Part shown: in pieces, positions 59,287 to 64,000 of the stretch | Layout: each line of letters starts with the position of its first letter | Numbering within the stretch: the first letter of the stretch is position 1 | NCBI GenBank assembly: GCA_000597885.1 | Contig: CP004371.1 | Location: 5,658,001 to 5,722,000, forward strand | Reading direction: 5' to 3' | DNA from: Flammeovirgaceae bacterium 311 | GTDB lineage: Bacteria > Bacteroidota > Bacteroidia > Cytophagales > Cyclobacteriaceae | DNA: 64,000 nt | Notes under the pieces: generated by a model | Seen by the model: only the letters and a program-made list of their open reading frames with translations | What the model was told of the DNA's origin: nothing | The model's database searches: none | Made by a program: the position numbers and the translations under genes

Positions 59287-59688
59287 ATGGAAATTCTTTT
59301 GGTAGAGGATGATGAGTATTGTGTTGATTTTTTTAAAAGGTCTCTCCTGAAGCAGGAACGATTTATTCTGCTGCATCATGTAACAACTGCAGAAGATGCC
59401 AGAACTTACCTGGATTCGAAAGAGCGCCCGGGTGATATCTGCCTGATTGTGCTGGATATTCAGTTGCCGCGCGCAAGCGGTTTCGACCTCCTTCAGTATG
59501 TAAAGGGCAACCCCCAAACATGCTCCATTCCTGTAGTTATGTTTACTTCGTCTTCGGAAAGGAGGGATATTGATTTATCCTATCAGATGGGGGCAAACAG
59601 CTATCTGGTAAAACCGATTGATTATCCAGGTTTTTCAGCTGCCATACAGCAGCTGGATGTATACTGGCTGCGCATGAATCAGGTGTAA
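59287..59688 (+). CDS. Receiver protein partnered with the CHASE3 kinase
   Basis: 133 residues from the ATG at 59287, which follows the kinase stop by 4 bp. A longer frame inside the kinase gene is spurious. VEDDEYCVDFF pocket, Asp in LIVLDIQLPRASG near 60, Thr-Ser in VMFTSS, Lys in YLVKPID. No output domain. Confidence 0.93.
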   Translation: MEILLVEDDEYCVDFFKRSLLKQERFILLHHVTTAEDARTYLDSKERPGDICLIVLDIQLPRASGFDLLQYVKGNPQTCSIPVVMFTSSSERRDIDLSYQMGANSYLVKPIDYPGFSAAIQQLDVYWLRMNQV

Positions 59689-59743
59689 TAAGCCGGCATG
59701 CACACCCTGGTCTGCTGGTTTGTTTGTTCTTTCTCCTGATGCA

Positions 59744-59775
59744 AAAAGCCTTCTTATGAGGAATAGAAGGCTTTT
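59744..59775. terminator. Bidirectional hairpin terminator
   Basis: AAAAAGCCTTC pairs with GAAGGCTTTT around a 12-base loop. Lies between the plus-strand receiver gene and the minus-strand receiver-Crp gene, which converge here. Confidence 0.85.
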
Positions 59776-59826
59776 ATATACAGCTAAAATTCAGCGTTAA
59801 AGAACGGCCGGGACTGAAAGGGGTTA

Positions 59827-60888
59827 CTAACCCCGTAGCCTGGCAAGTTTGTCTCTGTTCATGATGGTAATTTTGCCACCATTGATCTCAATCAGCTTTT
59901 CATCTTTCAGATCTGCCAGGGTGCGGATGACGGTTTCTGAAGAGGCACCCACGATATTGGCTAAATCTTCGCGCGAGATCGATAGTTTTGAGTCTTTCTT
60001 CTCCTCTTTGCCATACTGGCTCTCTACAAACAACAGTGCTTCTGCAACACGCTTGCGCACCGAATTATAAGCCAGTTTTAAGAGTCGTTCTTCTTTTTCT
60101 ACCAGGTTGTCAGATAGTATTTTAATGAATTTATTGGCTACATCGCGGTTGTTGTGGATCAGTGTGAAAAAGTCTTCGCGGGGTACAATGGTTACCTCCG
60201 ACTCTTCCAGCGCAACGGCAGATTCACGGTAACGCTGCTCTTCCAGCAGATCGATATAGCCTATAAAGTCTCCTGCCTTGTATAGGTTGGTAATGTACTC
60301 GCGCCCGTCTTCGTTTGATTTGGAGGTTTTAATTCTGCCCTTGTTCAGAAAATACAGGGCATTGGGATAACTTCCTTCAGAGAACAGGTACTGTTTTTTC
60401 TTTAGTACAATTGTTTTCTGATCTTTGGAAACCAGGTTCTCGAGGTTTTCCAGGCCTTTGGCTTCCTGTAAAAAATTATTGAGGCCTTCGGCATTTCTGT
60501 TAAAGTCTGATTTCAGGATATCATTCTTTTTCAGGCGCATTTCTATGGCATCCAGCAGCTCCAGGTCATCAAAAGGTTTGATGAGGTAGTCGTCGGCTCC
60601 CAGGTTCATGCCTTTCCTGAAATCTTCCTTTTCAGATTTTGCCGTCAGGAATATAAAGGGTATGCCTGCTGTATCAGGGTTTTTGCTTAACAGGTGCAGC
60701 ACCCCGTAACCATCCAGCTGCGGCATCATAATATCGCAGATAATCAGATCAGGCTTTTGTGATTTAGCCATTTCAACGCCAACTTTTCCGTTTTCTGCCT
60801 GCGATACTTCATAGTTTGCCAGTGTAAGTATTTCGGCTATGTTCTCCCGAATCTCCAGGTTGTCTTCAATCAAAAGTATTTTTTTCAT
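59827..60888 (-). CDS. Receiver-Crp/Fnr fusion transcription regulator
   Basis: 353 residues. Receiver 1-122 with Asp in LIICDIMMPQLDG near 54, Thr-Ala in FLTAKS, Lys in YLIKPFD. Then a cyclic-nucleotide-binding-type beta-barrel about 150-270 (LFSEGSYPNALYFLNKGRIK, GDFIGYIDLL) without an obvious cAMP-binding RxS motif. A Crp-type helix-turn-helix follows about 295-345 (ISREDLANIVGASSETVIRTLADLKDE). The only protein of this signalling cluster with a DNA-binding domain, so probably the output of the operon. Its start overlaps the stop of the receiver-kinase gene by 4 bp. Confidence 0.95.
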   Translation of the reverse strand: MKKILLIEDNLEIRENIAEILTLANYEVSQAENGKVGVEMAKSQKPDLIICDIMMPQLDGYGVLHLLSKNPDTAGIPFIFLTAKSEKEDFRKGMNLGADDYLIKPFDDLELLDAIEMRLKKNDILKSDFNRNAEGLNNFLQEAKGLENLENLVSKDQKTIVLKKKQYLFSEGSYPNALYFLNKGRIKTSKSNEDGREYITNLYKAGDFIGYIDLLEEQRYRESAVALEESEVTIVPREDFFTLIHNNRDVANKFIKILSDNLVEKEERLLKLAYNSVRKRVAEALLFVESQYGKEEKKDSKLSISREDLANIVGASSETVIRTLADLKDEKLIEINGGKITIMNRDKLARLRG

Positions 60889-62117
60889 GACTGTGCGTTT
60901 TCAGGGATAGAAACTGAAAAAGTAGTTCCCTCATCCAGCTTACTTTCATACTCCAGGCTGCCATTCATAATATCAACATATTTTTTTACAATGTTCAAGC
61001 CCAGGCCTGAACCCTGTATGTTGGTAACATTCTGTGCCCTGAAGAAGGGGGTGAAGAGGTGAACCTTATCGGCCTCCGGAATACCGATACCCTCATCTCT
61101 GACTACAATATAGGCGGTGTTATCCGATATTTCAGTATGGAAGTAAATAGATTTGCCCTCTCCGGAGTATTTGCTGGCGTTAGACAGCAGGTTGATCATG
61201 ATGTTTTTGATCAGCTGTTTGTCCAGGTGAACAGTTTTAGAATCGCCTGAATGGCTGTGGTGGATTTTTTGCCCCCGTTTTAAAAAGCCCTGCAGTTCGT
61301 CGGTTACTTCTGTTGCCAGGTTAAACAGGTTGAAGGTGGCCGGCACATTATAGATCTTGCCTTCTTCAATACGGCTAATAGATAGGAAATCGTTGAGGAT
61401 GTTGGTGAGGTTGCTTACTGCCGATTTAATTCGGTCAACGTGCTTTTGCCTTTTATCATCATCTTCGGCCGAAGTATATTTACCTATTAGCGATACAGAT
61501 GATAAAACCGTACTTAAGGGAGTGCGGAACTCATGCGAAGCAATGGTCACAAACCTGGACTTCAGCTCATGGAGCTCTTTTTCTTTTTTCAGCGCGTTGC
61601 GTACTTCCTGCTCTGCTTCGTGCAGGCTGCGGTTGGTGTGCTCCAGTTTACGGATTGCCTCTGCCAGCTCCTGAGTACGCTGTTCTACCCTTTGCTCAAG
61701 CTCGGTATTTAGTTTCTGAATTTCGGCCAGACTTTTGGCATGTTCAATGCTGTAGCGGATAGACCGCTCCAGCTCAAATGGGTTGATGGTGCCTTTTACC
61801 AGGTAATCCAGAGCCCCGATGCGCATGGCCTTTTCGTCTGTTTCCCGGTCGCTCTGCCCTGTAAGCAGAATAAAGGGTGCGGTGCTGCCCTCCTCTATGG
61901 CCTGGGTGATCAGTTCCAGGCCATCGTGGGCGCCCAGCCGGTAATCTACCAGGTACACATCGTGTTGCTGCTGCCTGATAAGCGATAGTGCTTCATTGAA
62001 AGAGCTTGTCCAATCGAGCAGGTAATTTCTGCCTGGTATATCATTGATGATCTCCCGGGTAATGATGAAATCGTCTTCATCATCATCAATCAGCAAAACC
62101 CTTATTTTTTCTGCCAT
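60885..62117 (-). CDS. Receiver-histidine kinase hybrid
   Basis: 410 residues with the receiver first: IDDDEDDFIITREII, Asp in VYLVDYRLGAHDG near 57, Lys in YLVKGTINP. Coiled region 135-190, HisKA with the His near 202 (ASHEFRTPLSTVLSSVS), HATPase (NLLSNASKYSG, DEGIGIPEADK, GSGLGLNIVKKYVDIMNG). No membrane segment, cytosolic. The N-terminal receiver may accept phosphate from the upstream kinase. Third gene of the minus-strand operon. Confidence 0.95.
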   Translation of the reverse strand: MAEKIRVLLIDDDEDDFIITREIINDIPGRNYLLDWTSSFNEALSLIRQQQHDVYLVDYRLGAHDGLELITQAIEEGSTAPFILLTGQSDRETDEKAMRIGALDYLVKGTINPFELERSIRYSIEHAKSLAEIQKLNTELEQRVEQRTQELAEAIRKLEHTNRSLHEAEQEVRNALKKEKELHELKSRFVTIASHEFRTPLSTVLSSVSLIGKYTSAEDDDKRQKHVDRIKSAVSNLTNILNDFLSISRIEEGKIYNVPATFNLFNLATEVTDELQGFLKRGQKIHHSHSGDSKTVHLDKQLIKNIMINLLSNASKYSGEGKSIYFHTEISDNTAYIVVRDEGIGIPEADKVHLFTPFFRAQNVTNIQGSGLGLNIVKKYVDIMNGSLEYESKLDEGTTFSVSIPENAQS

Positions 62118-62146
62118 TGAGCTGTTAATTTCTAATGCCTTAAGTT

Positions 62147-62596
62147 TTACAAATTAGGGGGTAATTCCACAATCTGGAACCAGTATTTACTTACGGTTTT
62201 CATGACATCCACCAGTGCGGAAAAAGTTACCGGTTTGGTAATAAAGGAGCTAACACCCAGGTCGTAGGTGCGGATAATATCTTCTTCGGCTTTAGAGGTG
62301 GTAAGTACCACCACTGGGATCAGGCGCAGGTGATCGTTGGCTTTGATTTCCTTCAGGGCCTCCCGGCCATCTTTTTTAGGCATGTTAAGGTCCAGCAGAA
62401 TCAGGCCGGGGGTAGGATATTGTTCTTTATCAGAATATTTACCCTTGTTGAGGAGGTAATCCATCAGCTCTTCGCCATTCTCTACAAACTGAATATTATT
62501 ATTAAGCCTGCTTTCTTCCAGGGCCTCCCGGATAAGCATGCGGTCTTCGGCGTCGTCGTCGGCTATTAATATAATAATGGGTCGCTTATTTGGCAT
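62147..62596 (-). CDS. Receiver (Rcp1-like response regulator)
   Basis: 149 residues from the ATG at 62596 (MPNKRPIIILIADDDAED). Longer frames run into the upstream kinase gene and are rejected. Asp in LILLDLNMPKKDG near 68, Thr-Thr in VVLTTSK, Lys in FITKPVT. Second gene of the operon, 23 bp after the kinase stop and 29 bp before the receiver-kinase start. Confidence 0.94.
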   Translation of the reverse strand: MPNKRPIIILIADDDAEDRMLIREALEESRLNNNIQFVENGEELMDYLLNKGKYSDKEQYPTPGLILLDLNMPKKDGREALKEIKANDHLRLIPVVVLTTSKAEEDIIRTYDLGVSSFITKPVTFSALVDVMKTVSKYWFQIVELPPNL

Positions 62597-62619
62597 TTCA
62601 GTATTTATATAAATGATAG

Positions 62620-64000
62620 TTAAGACTCCTGCGGTTGTTTTATGGCCAGGGTAACCACAAAGCGGGATCCCACCCCAGGCTGGCTGTGAGCGGTAATATC
62701 GCCCCCGTGTCGTATGGCAATTTTCCTGCAAATGGCCAGCCCTACACCAGAACCTTCATATTTCTGCCCCTCCAGCCGCTGAAAAATATTAAAGATACGG
62801 TCCAGGTACTTTTCGTCGAAACCTATGCCGTTGTCTTCCACATAAATTTCTGTTACTTCATCGCCGGGTGTTGCCGTTAAGTGCGCCACACGCTGCAGGT
62901 TTTTAGCGTATATATTGATGATTGGATTTTCGCCCTCTTTTCTAAATTTAATGGCGTTGCTCACAAGGTTTTGAAACAGCTGCCGCATCTGTGTAGGCTC
63001 TGCCTCAATTTCGGGCAGGGGAGAGCGTATAATTTCTGCCCCGGTCTGTTCAATAGATACTTCCAGATCAGACAATACCTCTGTTAGGACATGATCCAAG
63101 TTTACCTTTATAAAAGGTTTTGATTTAGAGGTAACCCTTGAAAAAGACAGCAGGTCGTTGATGAGCGTTTGCATGCGTGAGGCTGCATTCAGCATCCGGT
63201 CTACATAATCTTTTCCCTGATCGCTCAGGTTATCATATTCTTTGTTTAAAAGTCTGTCGCCAAAAGCCTGTATTTTCCGCAGTGGCTCCTGCAGGTCGTG
63301 CGACGATACGTAGGCAAAGTCCTGCAGTTCGCGGTTGCTCCGTTCCAGCTCAGCGGCATAGCGGCGCAGCCGCTCTTCGCTCATTTTTTGTTTGGTGATA
63401 TCATGGATGAAGCCGGTATACACCTTACGGCCCTGCAGATGAACCTCGCTTACACTTAAATAAAGCGGAAAAATAGTGCCATCACTGCGCAGGCCGGTAA
63501 CTTCCCGGCCAATGCCTATAATGCGTTTTTCGCCGGTTTCGTGGTAGTGGCGCAGATAACCATCGTGCCGGCTGCTGTCTGGTTTGGGCATGAGCATGTT
63601 GATGCTTTTACCCATTAGTTCTGTGGGCGTGTAACCAAACTGCTTTGCTGCAGCCGGATTCACCATTTCTATTATACCTCTGGTATCTATGGTAATGATC
63701 CCGTCTACTGCGGTTTCAATAATGGAGTTAATCTTGCTTTCACTTTCCAGCAGCGCTGCTTCAGCCTTTTTCAGGTTGCTGATGTCATGGATAATACCTG
63801 TGAAAATCAGTTTATCCTGCAGCTGCACTTCGCTGATGCTGAGCCGAAATGGAAAAACAGAGCCGTCTTTTCTTTTACCCAGTACCTCACGCCCAATTCC
63901 GATAATCTTTGCTTCTCCGGTGCGCAGGTAATTTTCAATATAACTATCATGCTGGCTCTGATCCGGCTCGGGCATCAGTATTTTAATATTCTGCCCGATG
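62620..64000 (-). CDS. Multi-PAS histidine kinase, 5' part outside the window
   Basis: About 460 residues visible. The frame is open to the window end, where it reads GQNIKILMPEPD, the middle of a PAS fold. At least two PAS domains are visible, each with an LMPxPDxSxHDxY segment and IIGIGRE(V) followed by KDG/SDGxxFP. HisKA with the His near the middle (VSSHDLQEPLRKIQAFG), then HATPase (NLVSNAIKFR, DNGIGFDEKYLDRIF, GSGVGLAICRKIAIRHGG). Related to bacteriophytochrome-type kinases that pair with Rcp1 receivers such as the next gene. Confidence 0.93.
   Translation of the reverse strand, partial: IGQNIKILMPEPDQSQHDSYIENYLRTGEAKIIGIGREVLGKRKDGSVFPFRLSISEVQLQDKLIFTGIIHDISNLKKAEAALLESESKINSIIETAVDGIITIDTRGIIEMVNPAAAKQFGYTPTELMGKSINMLMPKPDSSRHDGYLRHYHETGEKRIIGIGREVTGLRSDGTIFPLYLSVSEVHLQGRKVYTGFIHDITKQKMSEERLRRYAAELERSNRELQDFAYVSSHDLQEPLRKIQAFGDRLLNKEYDNLSDQGKDYVDRMLNAASRMQTLINDLLSFSRVTSKSKPFIKVNLDHVLTEVLSDLEVSIEQTGAEIIRSPLPEIEAEPTQMRQLFQNLVSNAIKFRKEGENPIINIYAKNLQRVAHLTATPGDEVTEIYVEDNGIGFDEKYLDRIFNIFQRLEGQKYEGSGVGLAICRKIAIRHGGDITAHSQPGVGSRFVVTLAIKQPQES

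Noticed and set aside
1-64000. tRNA or rRNA genes
   Set aside because: I noticed no cloverleaf with a GGTTCGAATC-type arm and no rRNA-like segment. A scan with a dedicated tool was not possible.

Overview
The window looks like chromosomal DNA of a Bacteroidota bacterium, most likely order Cytophagales. The signs are two large secreted proteins with type IX secretion C-terminal sorting tails, Bacteroidota-style lipoprotein signals, a CBM9/DUF5916 outer-membrane-type protein, a ThuA/PQQ-dehydrogenase/PKD/cytochrome c fusion, a small Cys-rich FeoB companion protein, and many stand-alone CheY-like regulators. The genus cannot be resolved from the sequence alone.

1-1.5 kb: the 3' end of a PQQ-dependent sugar dehydrogenase gene, a strong terminator, and a small repeat-bearing lipoprotein.

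1.5-14.07 kb, with a decayed continuation at 20.2-21.13 kb: the outstanding feature, an integron gene-cassette array. Sixteen attC-type recombination sites of about 115-136 bp can be read in the main block and two more in the outlier, plus two truncated sites. Each site has an arm C-N7-AAC, a spacer of usually AACA, an inner arm GAATAAAGCA (perfect or nearly so in almost all sites), a variable centre, TGCTTTATTC, a spacer of about AATGGAC, and GTT-N7. In twelve cassettes the first 10 bp (GTT-N7) is the reverse complement of the 10 bp ending in AAC at the cassette's own 3' attC, the hallmark of cassettes that moved as circles. No integrase gene is present, so within this window the array is a CALIN (attC cluster lacking an integrase). 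Cargo: a RelBE/ParE-like toxin-antitoxin pair, NADAR, RidA, a quinol-monooxygenase-like protein, a Kunitz-type lipoprotein, small membrane proteins and lipoproteins, and three ORF-less cassettes that share a conserved non-coding element. A three-cassette block (1878 bp) is present twice with breakpoints exactly at attC crossover bases. An IS1182-family element sits inside one attC core.

14.07-21.13 kb: DoxX-like protein, CBM9/DUF5916 protein, a LytS/LytTR two-component pair, transposase debris, then the Kunitz and RidA cassettes. Related IS ends in inverted orientation bound this segment. 21.2-23.86 kb: an IS66-family element (tnpA, tnpB, tnpC) with near-identical inverted ends.

24-53 kb: ordinary chromosome. 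It holds a BLUF photoreceptor, the ThuA/PQQ/PKD/cytochrome c fusion, two paralogous beta-helix/PA14 secreted proteins with shared upstream motifs, the feoA-feoB-Cys-rich operon, SDR oxidoreductases, a GH13 trehalose-synthase-like enzyme, a GH36 enzyme, an esterase, a GDPD, a NIPSNAP protein and a TolB-like propeller protein. Much of it is carbohydrate and envelope metabolism.

53-64 kb: a dense signalling cluster with a CheB-CheR-PAS-histidine kinase, a CHASE3 kinase with its receiver, and a minus-strand operon PAS-kinase > receiver > receiver-kinase > receiver-Crp, which probably forms a phosphorelay ending at DNA. The last gene runs off the window.
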